Shown here: in pieces, positions 1 to 11,552 of the stretch
Layout of the letters: the number at the start of each line of letters is the position of its first letter
Numbering within the stretch: the stretch's first letter is position 1
Assembly (NCBI GenBank): GCA_003415625.1
Contig: PYIU01000010.1
Location: 2,478,501 to 2,542,500, forward strand
Source: Aquanectria penicillioides
Taxonomy: Eukaryota > Ascomycota > Sordariomycetes > Hypocreales > Nectriaceae
Direction of reading: 5' to 3'
DNA length: 64,000 nt
Position numbers and translations under genes: made by a program
Notes under the pieces: model-generated
What the model saw: only the letters and a program-made list of their open reading frames with translations
What the model was told of the DNA's origin: nothing
The model's database searches: none

Positions 1-1415
1 GCCAACACAGGGATGTGTGCTAGCAACTCTATACTCCCAGTCATTCACCTCCAGTAGCATGCCTTTGGCTTTCTGTTTAAGGTGAATCAAATGAAGCTGA
101 GTCATAGACTCATCCTGAAGCTGTGAGATCCGGAAGGCCAAGTAATAGAGATCCAATGGCATTCCCAACACCTAGATTTTATCCAGGCCTTGATCTAAGC
201 CATATCCGCATGGATTTAATACCTGGACTGTCTCGGCGGAGAACACGTCGTCGGCACAAGGCCCCGGAGATGTATGTGAACACATTCGACATATCTATGA
301 GGGCGGTGCTTGCATCGGGTACACCCTCTCTTTGTCCTTGAATGTGATTTTCAAATTGGGTCCATCTGCGGGCGGCGATAAAAAAAATGGGATGGAGAAC
401 GATAACATTGATTAGGTTGGCAAGTAAGCGGTGGCATCTCAAATTTGAAAATATTGAGCAATGTTTAGCTTAGTTCAACTTGTGGCTTTCATTCTGTCTG
501 GCTGGTGGGGTTGTGAGGCGATTGGTCTAGGTTAGCACGCCACTACGCTATTGCTGAAATTGGGAGATGGGAATATTGGCATTGAAGGGTTCCTGTTTTG
601 TGCGCGAACTGAAGCCGTTGCTGTATTAATTTGAGTCAAGTGTTGGGATGTTTGTAGAAGTATCCATAACATCTCAATAATCGGAGCTTTGAAGTATATT
701 TATGCTGAGTAGTATCCCAGCTTGCATGGCAAGCATCGTTGCCAGGATTATTCTCCACGTCCCTCGTTACTGAAGAGAGCCCGTGGCGGACTGATAATTT
801 GGGTTGTACATGTGCATATCTGGGCACAAAGGAGATGCCCTCACCTCTTTGAAGAGTTTCCATTATCTATTCTTTCCTTTATCCGGCTTCCTGTCTATTG
901 CCATCCAGAGTCTTATCCTGCACTTCAGCACTCGGCTGTTCCTCGGATTTTGTCTCTCCCTATTATTAGGTGCCACCCAAAGTCCCTCACCCTCCAGCTA
1001 GCTATATTTAGCAGCATGACATCAGGCCATGACTACCAACTCTAACTCGTTGGCCCAGGAGACACAGCTCCTACTCGACATCAGCCTCTCTCGTCTGGCT
1101 GTCATGATACCACACAAGTGCCAGCGCTTGCCATGGAACGTTTCAGACCTTGTTTATTGACGCCAATGCTTCTGTGCTATTTGCCAGAGCCATGCGTGAA
1201 TCTGCAATGACGTCAGGACCTCCTCAGCTGACATGCACCGACATCTCCAAACCCCGCAAACCTGGCAGCTCCATCACCGTCATCACTCATCAGTGAATCA
1301 CCTGTATCGAGACGTCGTTCCGGTCGCCTCTATTCTGCCCTCTTTTGAAGTCTTGGGCTTTCTTTCTGCATCCGTTTCTTAGTTCAGTCCATCAAACAGA
1401 CCACCCTCGCCCACC
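1..1415. other. intergenic / 5' flank, no supported gene
   Basis: Only short open frames without recognisable motifs are present. The last 200 bases or so are pyrimidine-rich and run into the start codon of the SMP/C2 gene, so they probably hold its promoter and leader. I see no TATA box that I would defend. Confidence 0.5.
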
Positions 1416-3081
1416 ATGGCCTCTCTCGTCGACACGCTGACCGCCTCTGGAGGCACCGAATCTGTTGGTTAGACGCCCCTCCTCCCGAGTCTGCGTTCAC
1501 GATGCATCCTCGATTCCTGACTAGGCAGAATCGTCTCGCTCACATTGCACAAGGCTTCCTCAACGATATCATCGCCCAGCTGTGGCCCAACATCAACGTC
1601 GCCGGCGGCAGAATCATCAAGCAGGTCGTCGAGCCCATGCTGGGTTCTATGCTCCCCGGCCCTCTCTCGACGCTGCGCTTTGTCAAGCTAGACTTTGGGC
1701 CCGTCCCAATCAAGGTTTCTCACGCAGACGTTCACAAAACCGATCTCCAAGGCATCAAGCTTGACATGGACTTGGAATGGGACGGCCGGTGCGATTTTGA
1801 GCTCGAAGGCACAATGGTGCCCAAAGTGGTAAACGCCCAACACCAGCTGCTGATGCCGGTTCTCTAGCTCTCGACCTCTAACTGGTATCCATTTAACAGG
1901 GAATCGAGCACGTCAAGCTGAAGGGAAGACTATCAATCTTGCTCTGTCCCTTGACAAACATCATCCCCTTGGTATGAGCTCCGGCTGGGTAAAAAAACAT
2001 GCTTCCCTCAGACGCTAATGGCAAACCTAACCAGATTGGAGCCGCCCAAGTCGCATTCATTAACCCCCCAACTCTCGAACTCAACTTCACCGACGCCGCC
2101 AATATTGCCGACCTTGGCATAATTGACAAGGCCGTACGCAAAGTCATCCTCAATATCATTGCTTCGATGGCCGTCCTGCCCAATCGCTTCCTCGTCAAGC
2201 TCGACGCCTCCAACGACTACTTCAAAACCTATCAACACCACCTCGGCGTCATTCGCCTCACGATTGGCAAAGCCACCGGAGTAACCGGCCCAAAGAAGAG
2301 CGGGGCCAAGAAACTCTTTGCAAAACTCATCAAGGACATCCCCGACTGCTACTGCGAAGTCAACGTCGGTGCCGAGGGAGAGTGGCGCACTTCGACCCAG
2401 AACAACACTCACGATCCGGAGTGGAACGAGACGCACGACTTTCTCGTCACAGACCACGAGCAACGCATCACCATTGACGTCCAGGACGAAGATTTGGCCG
2501 GCGACGACGACATTGGCATCGCTTCCATCACAGTCAAGCAGCTCCTTTTGGCCGGCGGTACACAAGAGCTCAGACTTTCCCACAAAGGCCAGCCCACCGA
2601 AAGCAGTCTGACGGTGCACGCCAAGTTCTATAACTTAATTGGAGATTCTGAAAGCGTTTCAGCGGCTGGTATCCAAAGTGAGGGACAGGGCGAGGGACAA
2701 ATCTGCGGCATGGCCTCTGTGCTCATTGCTGGCGTCACAGGACTGGCAGGTCAGCGCGACGAGCTCAAGCCTAGTGTCAAGGTATCATGGGGCAACAAGG
2801 AGTTCGTCACGCCTAGCAAGACTTATAGCCCGGGGATGGACATTTTCAACCCAACCTTTGATGTAGCCTTCCGATTCCCTATCACGGCTGACATGCTTGC
2901 CGAGCCGCCAAGTTTCAAGCTGACGCTGATGAACGGAACAGACGAGTCGGGGAGCTACGAGGTTCCATTTGAAGACGTAGCGGGTGCTCCGGGCATGGAC
3001 CTCAAGGAAGACTTTGACGTAGGATCTGGCGCGGCGGTCAAGGCTCAGGTTTCACTTCGCGGATTGAAGCTGGCGGAGTGA
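1416..3081 (+). CDS. SMP-domain and tandem C2-domain protein (tricalbin/E-Syt-like lipid transfer)
   Basis: Four exons fit in phase: 1416-1463, 1529-1828, 1900-1971 and 2035-3081, giving 488 residues. The first donor (GTTGGT) is weak, so exon 1 is the least certain. Residues about 20-220 read as an SMP lipid-binding domain, including FLNDIIAQLWPNINVAGG and the PGPLSTLRF and LGIIDKAVRKVI segments. A C2 domain follows at about 245-350, with the HDPEWNE motif and acidic loop residues (DVQDEDLAGDDD) that usually bind calcium. A second, more divergent C2-like domain covers about 365-485. In the tricalbin and extended-synaptotagmin families these domains move lipids at membrane contact sites. No transmembrane hairpin is visible, so tethering would have to go through the C2 domains or a partner. 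The family is seen; the site of action is inferred. Confidence 0.85.
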
Positions 3082-5045
3082 TTTTGACGAGGAGCATATG
3101 TATTCAACCCCAGAGAAATGACGTGACGCACAAAAATTGATCAGCATCGACATAGCAAGCAATGAACAACTCTTTTTCTCGCATGGATAAAATTTGGCAT
3201 TCGCCTAGGCAATCTCATGCCGCTAAAACCGAGCGCCCAGATGTGGTTTGAAACTAGTTCCAGCGAACATCGTCTAACCTATAATGAGAGCCACTTGAAA
3301 TGTAGATGGAACTCTTTGAAGGAGCTCTTTAGCGCCGCTCGGGTTGAGTACCTCAAAGGTTTGTAGGATGGATACATAGCGTTTAGATCGGTTTCGATTT
3401 TTTTACACAGATAGGTAATAGCTGCGGTTGAAGCGTGTTTCTGTGATGTTTCTTTGCATATTCCATTGTAACAAAATGTTGTAGAACGATTTGTTTCTAC
3501 AAAAACCGTGTCCAAATGACTAATATTGAATAATGTTCAACATAGATTAATTCAATGGATATTTAAAGTGGACTATAGGACTTGCTTGCTTCATTAGGTC
3601 TACAGGCTAATCTAAAAGTCTATTTTATTATTCATATTCATATTTATATGCACTTAGTTTCCATAAAGAAAATTTCTATTCGTCGCTACCCTCTAAGATA
3701 ATCTTAGATTATCGAGAAAGAAGAGAAAGACTTAACAACTTCCCTGAAGACCTCAACACTTCACGACCCTCAGTCTATCTCCCCACTCCCAGATGACTCC
3801 CTGAAGCATCCAGCATTAAAAGTCCAAACCGGATTTGCCCGTTGTAGTTACCGCCTCAGGACAATAAAACACTATTTTTCTTTCACTTGATGGATCATAC
3901 AATGCAAGGCACTCTGTTGATACAATGTTGATGCAAATTCTGATAGACATGATAAATGTCATTTGCTGAGAGTAAGTTAATTGGTCGGATTGCGTGAGTT
4001 GTCTTTGGCCCAATCAACACTTTGGACGATGATGTACATATATGGTGCACTTAACGAGACACCCGGCCTGGCTCGTTCTGAAACAGTCCTCGCATACAGC
4101 GCGTACAAATGATTATAATTCTACCATTTTCGCACCTAACTATGCTTGTATTCTTAGTGGCTCCCCTAGATTCATATCGCCTGACATAGATCCTTGCTCT
4201 GGATGAAAGACCTGGACCGAAACTAGCACAAGACTAATGCTTTGGCCGAGCATCGCTCTTACCTTCACCGTCACAAGTGGGCCCCTAGTGACCTGATTTC
4301 TCCTAAGTCTAGTTTCTTAACTACGCCATCACCGCAGATTATGGTCAATTGGGGTGTAAAGCAAGTTGTTGTGGTGTCGTGATGCTATGTCAACTGCCCG
4401 TTGAGAACTACGCGAACCAATAAAAAACATGAGTCCCAGCAGCAGCAAGAAATGACCGCCTAGCTAACAACAGGCTGCATCATAAATTTCACACTTCGTA
4501 ATTCCATAAAAACGCAAATTGCAAGGAGTCAACGCTGAGTTTAGTGTTAGGGGAAGGATTCGTCGTGCTAGGCCGTAATAAAACAGGCGGTGAAAAGCTG
4601 GACTACTACGCGGTTTCTTACGAAACTATTCCCTGTCAGGTTGAAGTGTTCGTCCGCATTTCGCTATTTGAAGCGAAACTCGCAGTGTAGTGTGCAAGGA
4701 TGTTGCAACGTAAGAAACCGGACGGGGCTAATTTTACGGCTGCCTATCCACCTCTCCGCCTTAGTCGAAGTCGTGTGAGACCGGGTATGGAATAGCTTAC
4801 GACCGTTCAAGGGATAGGCATTGATATTATCTTACTATCATTAGGTATAATCCACTCCTTGGGGGGTTCCTAGAAACGTTGTAATCACCGATTTCCGGCC
4901 AGTATATAAATTCCGAACACTCCGAGTAGACTTATAATCCTTTCAATCCAACGCTGTAGTTGTGTAGAAATAGACACCCTTTGACAAAATCGCCATCCAC
5001 TGTGTCATTACTTTTGATACTCTTTCTTCATCTCAACCCAGGAAT
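3082..5045. other. intergenic, 2 kb, AT-rich in part
   Basis: No coding region is supported. Around 3570-3720 the sequence is AT-rich and includes a near-palindrome (TCTAAGATAATCTTAGA). The last 150 bases hold the promoter of the next gene. Confidence 0.5.
4903..4910 (+). promoter_or_regulatory. TATA box of the SMP-30-like gene
   Basis: TATATAAA lies 136 bases before the chosen start codon and is followed by a C/T-rich leader. The spacing suits transcription starting near 4935. Confidence 0.5.
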
Positions 5046-6293
5046 ATGATCTCAATCACAATGAGAAGCCTCACGGCAACAGTCCTTGTCGCCAACATTG
5101 GCTGCATCACCGCTTCAAGGACGCTTCCCGCACCCGGTGTCAATATCTCTGCAGACCTTGCATACCTAATTGGCACTGAGTACAAGGGTGACGTCGACAA
5201 AAACTTTGTTGATGCCACCACCAACAATACTGCTATTAATTCGATTCTCAAGAGTGCGCGAAATGCCACTTTCTACTCCTGGGACACCGAGTTCGACGCA
5301 ATTGTAGGCTCCTCGCCGACGATCAAAACAATTCTTGGCAACAATTCAACTTTCTCCTATGTGAACGAAGGTGGCGTGTGGCTCCCGGATTTGAACCAGG
5401 TTTGGATCACTGGCAATGAGGATAATGCGGCCGCATACTACATCTTGGACATGGACACTTACGAGGTCGAGCGTGTAAACACGTCGATGAGCATGATACC
5501 ACCCGCTCTTAGTGGAGGAACCTTCTACAATGGATCTGTCTATTTCGCAAGCTTTGGGCTCAAGTCTTCGTCACAGTCGCCAGCTATTTACGCCGTCGAC
5601 CCCGTCTCTAGAGCAGAGTCGTTGGTCTTGGATTCATACTTCGGCCTACCACTTAATCCGATTGATGACCTTGCCTGGGTCAAGGCCAACGCGTCAATTG
5701 GCTCTAAGTCGTGCATTCATGCTGGCGAAGACCATCTGTTCTTCACCACTCTGGATGTGTCACCAGTGGGGGAAACCCAGTATAGCGACGCCGTTTTCCC
5801 GAATGCTGTTTTTCGTTTTACACCTTCCAGGAAAACCCTACAGGCGGCTATCCCGCGTGCCGATGTTCTCGCCCCGAATGGTATATTTGTGGATCCTTCT
5901 GGCCCTTATCTTTATGTAACGGATGTTTCCATGACGAGTCTCTCCGGACCGGGTTCGAACTCTTCTGGTTCCGTTGCGGTATATAAATACGATTTGAATG
6001 AGGATTGTGATCCAATCAACAAAAGATTGTTTGCAATGCCACGCAGTGGGTATGCTGATGGAGTTAAAATTGATAGATTTGGGCGGGTATGGACTGCTGA
6101 GGGTAGCGGCATCGCAGTCAGGGACCCAAGAGGTAAAGAACTTGGCGTTTTCAATGCAGAGAAACTGGTTGATGATGATCACGCCCCAATTAGCAACTTT
6201 GGCTTAGCTGGCGATAAACTCATTGTGCTTGCCGGAAACAAGATTGAGATTATCCAACTTGGCCAGAATGTTACTGAACCTAGACAAGTTTAA
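5046..6293 (+). CDS. secreted SMP-30/gluconolactonase-like beta-propeller protein
   Basis: A single intronless frame of 415 residues. The N-terminus is a signal peptide (hydrophobic stretch to about residue 23, ending GCITA); a second ATG at 5061 would also leave a usable signal. The body has the repeat pattern of the SGL/SMP-30 six-bladed propeller: the NGIFVDPSGPYLYVTD blade, the GYADGVKIDRFGRVWTAEG blade and a C-terminal NFGLAGDKLIVLAGNKI strand. Family members are metal-dependent lactonases or phosphotriesterase-like enzymes. At least eight N-x-S/T sites suit a secreted glycoprotein. The substrate cannot be told from sequence. A TATA box sits 136 bases upstream. The neighbours give no pathway clue. 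Confidence 0.88.
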   Translation: MISITMRSLTATVLVANIGCITASRTLPAPGVNISADLAYLIGTEYKGDVDKNFVDATTNNTAINSILKSARNATFYSWDTEFDAIVGSSPTIKTILGNNSTFSYVNEGGVWLPDLNQVWITGNEDNAAAYYILDMDTYEVERVNTSMSMIPPALSGGTFYNGSVYFASFGLKSSSQSPAIYAVDPVSRAESLVLDSYFGLPLNPIDDLAWVKANASIGSKSCIHAGEDHLFFTTLDVSPVGETQYSDAVFPNAVFRFTPSRKTLQAAIPRADVLAPNGIFVDPSGPYLYVTDVSMTSLSGPGSNSSGSVAVYKYDLNEDCDPINKRLFAMPRSGYADGVKIDRFGRVWTAEGSGIAVRDPRGKELGVFNAEKLVDDDHAPISNFGLAGDKLIVLAGNKIEIIQLGQNVTEPRQV

Positions 6294-7416
6294 ACCTGAT
6301 GTTTGTAGTAACAATTTACTTCTTTAAAGCTCCGTTGTCTTCTGAAGCTAAACTTTCCTCTTCAAGTTAGGTTGTGAAATAGATGTTAGCTTATAAAGAC
6401 CTGGGTTTGAGAAGAGTAAGTAGTAGAGGTTGAGTAAATAGGCTGGGTTACTACATACATTAGTGAGTTGGTGGTTTAGAGTAATGTAGTCCAACCCACT
6501 ACAAGGGAGCTTAGGGGGGATAAGAGGGACCACGAGAGGTGGGAAATCGTCAGGCAGTTTTCTCCAATTCATGGATATTTCTTGAATTCTGAACTTCCTG
6601 GGCATTCCGGTTTCCAAGGCAATTCCGGTGCATCCCTACAAAGTTCCTCGATTCCAGACTTTTCCCAGACCGTCTGATGCTCTGATGTATAGTGATGTTA
6701 TTTGTAGGTGCTTGAATAGACTGTCTGACCAAGCCAAACCAGCCTACCCTATACCTCCATGGGTGAGTTGTGTGTTTGACCGACATTTGTTCCACCAACG
6801 AAATATAAGCCCTGGTTTAATAGGGCGCTTGTAGAAAGTTCCTTCTATTTCTCATAGCTAGGGTTTAGGGAAACCTTATACTACTGTAAAAGATTCTGTT
6901 TAGTCAAGTTGGCAAATTGTCCCTCGTACGGTTATATGCAATTTAGTTAGACCCACCTGTTGGGTGAGGATTCCCGCATGTGATACAACCAACGTAAATT
7001 CTTTGCTCTAGCACTCTCCCGATGTTAGGCGTTTTCCTTTTGGGTTAGCATATTTCTAATAAACCTTATCAAATGCCCAAAACCTGATCTGCACTGTGGC
7101 CTGATCTTGACAGTTTTCGCCTTCTTGTGTTGGCTCGCTATTTCTATGCAAGTTTGGCCATCTCACCCCTGCAATTGTGGTTTAGCTGAAAGAAACAGGG
7201 CGTTTAAAACCGCGTAGGAACAACAATCAACCAACCACCTCTCCGTGGTTGTGTTTCAGCTGCACAACAGGGCGCTTAATATTATGCAGGAACAGCAACC
7301 AACCAACCAATCATCATTCCACAGCGGAGGTGCTACCCAAGGTATTTAAGCATGGATATTGCTTGCTTTCTGAAAGTAAATCCATTGTATGTTGGGTTAA
7401 ACTACCGTTGTCCGAA
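6294..7416. other. intergenic, contains an imperfect tandem duplication
   Basis: No gene is supported. The stretch immediately before the DUF3176-type gene contains two diverged copies of a sequence with a 72-base period (listed separately). Confidence 0.5.
7177..7310. repeat. imperfect 72-bp tandem duplication
   Basis: The segment from about 7194 (AACAGGGCGTTTAA, then AGGAACAACAATCAACCAACC) recurs from about 7266 (AACAGGGCGCTTAA, then AGGAACAGCAACCAACCAACC). The upstream GTGGTT and the AGCTG core are also repeated. It lies in the probable promoter/leader of the next gene. Confidence 0.65.
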
Positions 7417-9723
7417 ATGGCAGCTTTAAACCGACATTTCCATACGCCTTCGAACGACTCGTTGCAGCCACGCGGGTTCTTTTCGCGCACACCCACAACC
7501 TCGACTTCTCACCTACGTGGTCATTCTGACGTGGACGACTCACTGTTTGATCAGCAGACACTTACAGGTGAGGAGAGTCACCAGTACAATCACAGCCGCG
7601 ATCGAAGTGGCAATCGTCACGATGTACACGACAGCTCGCAAGGCTCGCCCAAATGCCCAGGCATAACAGTCCGGCAAGCAACGCGGCATTCTACCACCTC
7701 GAGATCCAAGAACAGTGACAGCGAAAGCACACAAACTTTACACCACCGAGACCATTTTTATTCATCATGGAGCCTGGAGCTCTCCCTCCTTCTACTTGCC
7801 GCCGGGCTGCTAGTCGCCATCTGCCTCATACTCTCCGAGTATAATGGCAAAGAATTACCAGATTGGGGCGACATCGGAATCACTCTGAATACGCTTGTTG
7901 CTACACTTGCTACGATACTCCGAGCTACAATTGCCTTTATCGTTTTTGAGATACTTGCCCAGCTCAAATGGGACTGGGTTTCAGGCCGCTTTCGTCCGAT
8001 GCAACATATCCAGCTGTTTGACAATGCTTCGAGAGGAGTCTACGGCTCTCTTCGTCTCATTCCGGTGATAACATTCCGTCAACCTTTAGCGCTTGGAGCC
8101 ATAATCGTCGCGGTTTTATCACTCGGCATTGGCCCCTTCGTGCAGCAAACGGTTCAAACATACCAATGCCGCCAAACCGTGAACTCAAGCGGCCAGTCAG
8201 CAACCATTACTGTCGCGAGCACAGTTAGTGATGATGCACTCCAAGAAGGCTACGATGTAACGTGGAAATCGAGCATCCAATTAAAGACGGCGATGCAAGA
8301 CGCGATTGTGAATCCATCCAACGACTCCAACATCGGCACACTTTTCCACTGCTCCTCTGGAAACTGCACTTTTCCTAGCTTTGCTGACGCCCCGGACGAG
8401 CCCGAAGATGAAAAGACTTCTCACTCAAGTATTGGCATGTGCAGTCGTTGCATTGATGTATACGATCTCGTCCGGGGCCCAGAACTGGTTGATAAAGGTA
8501 AGAGGACAGAGAGAGTCTTCTTTCGCTTGCCCGTCAATGAAGAGAGAACTTTCAACTATACTCCAACCTTATTACGGCAAGGCGCAATGACACTGGAGTT
8601 GGGAAATTCGTATCCAAATGACGGAAACAACGAGATGAGCATTACCCCGGTCGGAGATCTTTCGTGGTCACTTCCTGTGGTTGGTACTCAATTCTTGAAT
8701 CAGGCGCGGTGGTCCGTCGCCAACTTCTCGGTCCTTGCGAGATCAAACGTTCACTGCGATCAGTTGCCTGGTGGTAATGTTACATGTCCTTCTTGCAAAC
8801 CGGGAGCGCGACAAGACATTTGCCAGCGTCTCAGTAATGCCTCGTTTGGTCAAACAGACGTTGTGGCTGCCACTTGCATTCTTTACCCGTGCATGAAATA
8901 TTACTCGGCCAAGGTAGAGAATGGAACGCTCTCCGAGACGGTTGTTCGCGATACTCCTCTCCGTCCGCAAAAGCCGGAACCACTAGATTCCTCAAGAACA
9001 GTGACTGGCTATCCTTGGGGAGGAGTTAGACAGCCGTGCTGGGTCAATGGAACGCTCTATACGTCTTCAAATATGTCACAGGCAGAGGCAAACCTAGGGC
9101 CAAACTCCACCACGACCGTGTTCCTTCACTCTAAGGGCTGGATCAACGAGAGCATACATAATTCAATTAATTACACCAATGTTACGGCACCAAATGAATG
9201 TGTCGTCCAACTTCCACGATCGATTATTTACTCTATTCAAGATCAAGTAAAGAACGGTTTCAACGTCACCTGCAAAACTGTTAATCATCAATTCATATGC
9301 ACAAATTACAGCCCATCAATATACGGAGGCTACCTCGTGGCATTTATGCGCAATATGTCGACATCGATAGACACCATTAGAGAGAACGTCGATTCCATGA
9401 CCATGCGCATCACAACTGAGATACGGCAGGTCGGCAGGGGAGCATATGCAGGAGTAAGCGCAAAAGTAGAGGGCCAGACGTGGGAAAACAAGTCTTGCGT
9501 CCATATAGCGTGGAAGTGGCTTACTCTTCCGGCAATATCATTTGCCCTTTGCGCTATCCTACTCCTTTGGACCGTGGCTAAAGATGCAATATCAAGAAAC
9601 GGGGTTATTTGGAAGGACTCGGTACTTCCCTTGCTGCTTAAAGATCATCCTGGCCTGGAAAGGATGGGGTTGAAGGGTGTTGAAGAAGTATCAAAGGGAC
9701 TGGAGTTGAGGATGCAGAAATAA
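7417..9723 (+). CDS. DUF3176-family multi-pass membrane protein with large glycosylated ectodomain
   Basis: An intronless gene of 768 residues from the ATG at 7417. The frame is open further upstream, but an earlier ATG at 7249 would run through the promoter repeat, so I prefer 7417. A polar cytosolic N-terminus of about 120 residues is followed by three membrane segments (about 120-145, 160-190 and 225-250). A Cys- and Asn-rich ectodomain of roughly 450 residues with many N-x-S/T sites follows. A final membrane helix (WLTLPAISFALCAILLLW) near the C-terminus leads into a short cytosolic tail. The FEILAQLKWDWV and SRGVYGSLRL motifs between the helices are typical of the fungal DUF3176 family, whose function is unknown. 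A sensor or cell-surface role is only a guess. Confidence 0.87.
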   Translation: MAALNRHFHTPSNDSLQPRGFFSRTPTTSTSHLRGHSDVDDSLFDQQTLTGEESHQYNHSRDRSGNRHDVHDSSQGSPKCPGITVRQATRHSTTSRSKNSDSESTQTLHHRDHFYSSWSLELSLLLLAAGLLVAICLILSEYNGKELPDWGDIGITLNTLVATLATILRATIAFIVFEILAQLKWDWVSGRFRPMQHIQLFDNASRGVYGSLRLIPVITFRQPLALGAIIVAVLSLGIGPFVQQTVQTYQCRQTVNSSGQSATITVASTVSDDALQEGYDVTWKSSIQLKTAMQDAIVNPSNDSNIGTLFHCSSGNCTFPSFADAPDEPEDEKTSHSSIGMCSRCIDVYDLVRGPELVDKGKRTERVFFRLPVNEERTFNYTPTLLRQGAMTLELGNSYPNDGNNEMSITPVGDLSWSLPVVGTQFLNQARWSVANFSVLARSNVHCDQLPGGNVTCPSCKPGARQDICQRLSNASFGQTDVVAATCILYPCMKYYSAKVENGTLSETVVRDTPLRPQKPEPLDSSRTVTGYPWGGVRQPCWVNGTLYTSSNMSQAEANLGPNSTTTVFLHSKGWINESIHNSINYTNVTAPNECVVQLPRSIIYSIQDQVKNGFNVTCKTVNHQFICTNYSPSIYGGYLVAFMRNMSTSIDTIRENVDSMTMRITTEIRQVGRGAYAGVSAKVEGQTWENKSCVHIAWKWLTLPAISFALCAILLLWTVAKDAISRNGVIWKDSVLPLLLKDHPGLERMGLKGVEEVSKGLELRMQK

Positions 9724-10535
9724 AAGTATGGACATGATGATTCTTTGAGCGTATTAATAATAAGAATAAGATAAACAATACTGAGGCTACGAGACGGTTA
9801 AAAATATTCTTCCGATTCACTTTCAATGTTCTTTAGCGGCAAGGGAGCAAATGCCCCTTGCTGCTGGCTGAACTCGCCTATTTGTTTTCCCAAATGATCA
9901 ATCCTTCGGTTTTGGTGTGCGGTTCAAATCTGGCGGTCATATTTAGCATAATAGGCAAACACTATGGTATACGAGAGTAAACGATCGCGGGCAATTGATC
10001 CCACCTAAGAATAGGTCAAGTATTAAATTAATTTTGGTCTTCATTTGCAAGATGTTAGCAGTAGACAAAAGTTACTCAGCATTCTGCACACGGCGAAATT
10101 CGTAACCACTTCGTTTCCATGACGACCGGCCTAATCGGCGAATTCGGCCAAAACCAACATGTTTGAGACTTATGTACAAAGTCCGAGTCACTTACTAATT
10201 AGTAACATTCTCATGACATCATCAAGAGTGCCTGTACCATCGCTGAAGGCCGCTTCAACAAGCAGAAAGGAAATTACTCAAATTGGGTGGTTGCATGTGA
10301 TTTTAACAGATGAGTAATGTGACGCATGATGATGAATAATCACCATCTTCTCCTTGCCCCACCATCAATATCGCAAGGCATTCCTACAAATCAGACTTGA
10401 ACAGATCAATCATGAACTCTAGCTGTACGATCCGAAGTAACCGAGGCTGACTCTGCATAGCAAGTTGAGTTGCCGGCGATGTCATGGTCAACAAGAGCGC
10501 TAGTAAGCCAGCCACAGAGCAGTGTTGTACCAAAA
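9724..10535. other. intergenic
   Basis: No coding region or repeat is recognised in about 0.8 kb between the membrane protein and the NmrA-like gene. Confidence 0.5.
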
Positions 10536-10543
10536 TATAAATA
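10536..10543 (+). promoter_or_regulatory. TATA box of the NmrA-like gene
   Basis: TATAAATA lies 95 bases upstream of the start codon at 10638. Confidence 0.5.
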
Positions 10544-10637
10544 GAAGACCGATGTTGAATCAATTATCTCTTCAGAATCGATTTCAACATCCACTATTCT
10601 ATACATTTAATTACCTTGCGACACGGAAATCTAAAAC

Positions 10638-11552
10638 ATGGCTTCTCTTCCAATCAAAAATGTCTTGGTAATTGGAGCAAGTGGGAGTGTGGGTAGAGCT
10701 ACGATCAAAGCGTTGCTTGATGAAAACTTCTCAGTCTCAGGCCTGACTAGAGATTCTTCCAAAGCATCATTTCCAACCGGCGTGAAGCACCTGAAGACAG
10801 ATTCCTCTGAGGAATCACTGGTCGCAGCCTTCCGGGGTCAAGATGCTATCATCAGCACAATCGGCAGTATCGCTCCCGGAGGCGCTTTATCAACCCAGAA
10901 AACTATTGTCGAGGCAGCCATCAAAGCAGGAGTCAAGACTTTTATTCCCTCCGAGTATGGAATGGACACTGCGGACCCGGACGCAGCAACCTACATCCCT
11001 TTTCTCAAGGACAAGATCGAGGCTCTCGATTTCCTCAAGACTCAACAGGACAAGATCTCATGGACAGCAATCGTTTCTGGATGCATGTTTGATTGGGGCC
11101 TAAATATTCCAGGATTTGCCGGCTTCAACATTGGCGCCCGAACTGCCACCATCTTCGACGGCGGAGACATTCCTTACGAGTCGACAAATCTGGACCAAGT
11201 CGGCAAGGCTATTGCTAAGAGCTTGAAGTTTCCAGAACTTACCAAGAATCAATACGTCTACGTTAACAGCTTCACTACGACGCAGAATGAGGTATTGAAG
11301 GCACTTGAGAAAGCTACGGGTGAAGAGTTTAGCGTATCTCAAGGATCTGTGGAAGAGTTGTGGCAGGACGGAGCGGCTCAGGTGAAGGAAGGGCAACTAC
11401 TTGGAACCTTGGCTATGATCTCGGGTGTCATGTATGGTAAAGGTGGATTGGCGAATTTTTCGGCTACGAAGGGGTTGTGGAACGAGAAGCTTGGGTTGCC
11501 CAAGGAGAACTTGGATGAGTTCATCAAGACGTATGTGTCAGGAAAGCAATGA
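10638..11552 (+). CDS. NmrA-like / isoflavone-reductase-like NAD(P)-binding protein
   Basis: An intronless gene of 304 residues. The N-terminal Rossmann fold has the atypical-SDR glycine motif (LVIGASGSVGRA, residues about 10-21). The family's FIPSEYGMD segment is near residue 103, and the FLKDKIEALDFLK helix carries the conserved lysine position used by PCBER/isoflavone-reductase-like enzymes. Length matches fungal NmrA-like proteins. Members are either redox sensors that bind NAD(P) without catalysis (NmrA) or reductases of aromatic compounds; sequence alone does not decide. A TATA box lies 95 bases upstream. No obvious partner gene is adjacent. Confidence 0.88.
   Translation: MASLPIKNVLVIGASGSVGRATIKALLDENFSVSGLTRDSSKASFPTGVKHLKTDSSEESLVAAFRGQDAIISTIGSIAPGGALSTQKTIVEAAIKAGVKTFIPSEYGMDTADPDAATYIPFLKDKIEALDFLKTQQDKISWTAIVSGCMFDWGLNIPGFAGFNIGARTATIFDGGDIPYESTNLDQVGKAIAKSLKFPELTKNQYVYVNSFTTTQNEVLKALEKATGEEFSVSQGSVEELWQDGAAQVKEGQLLGTLAMISGVMYGKGGLANFSATKGLWNEKLGLPKENLDEFIKTYVSGKQ

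Noticed and set aside
1893..2619. Long minus-strand frames inside the SMP/C2 gene
   Set aside because: Antisense shadows of a strongly conserved coding region, with no motifs of their own.
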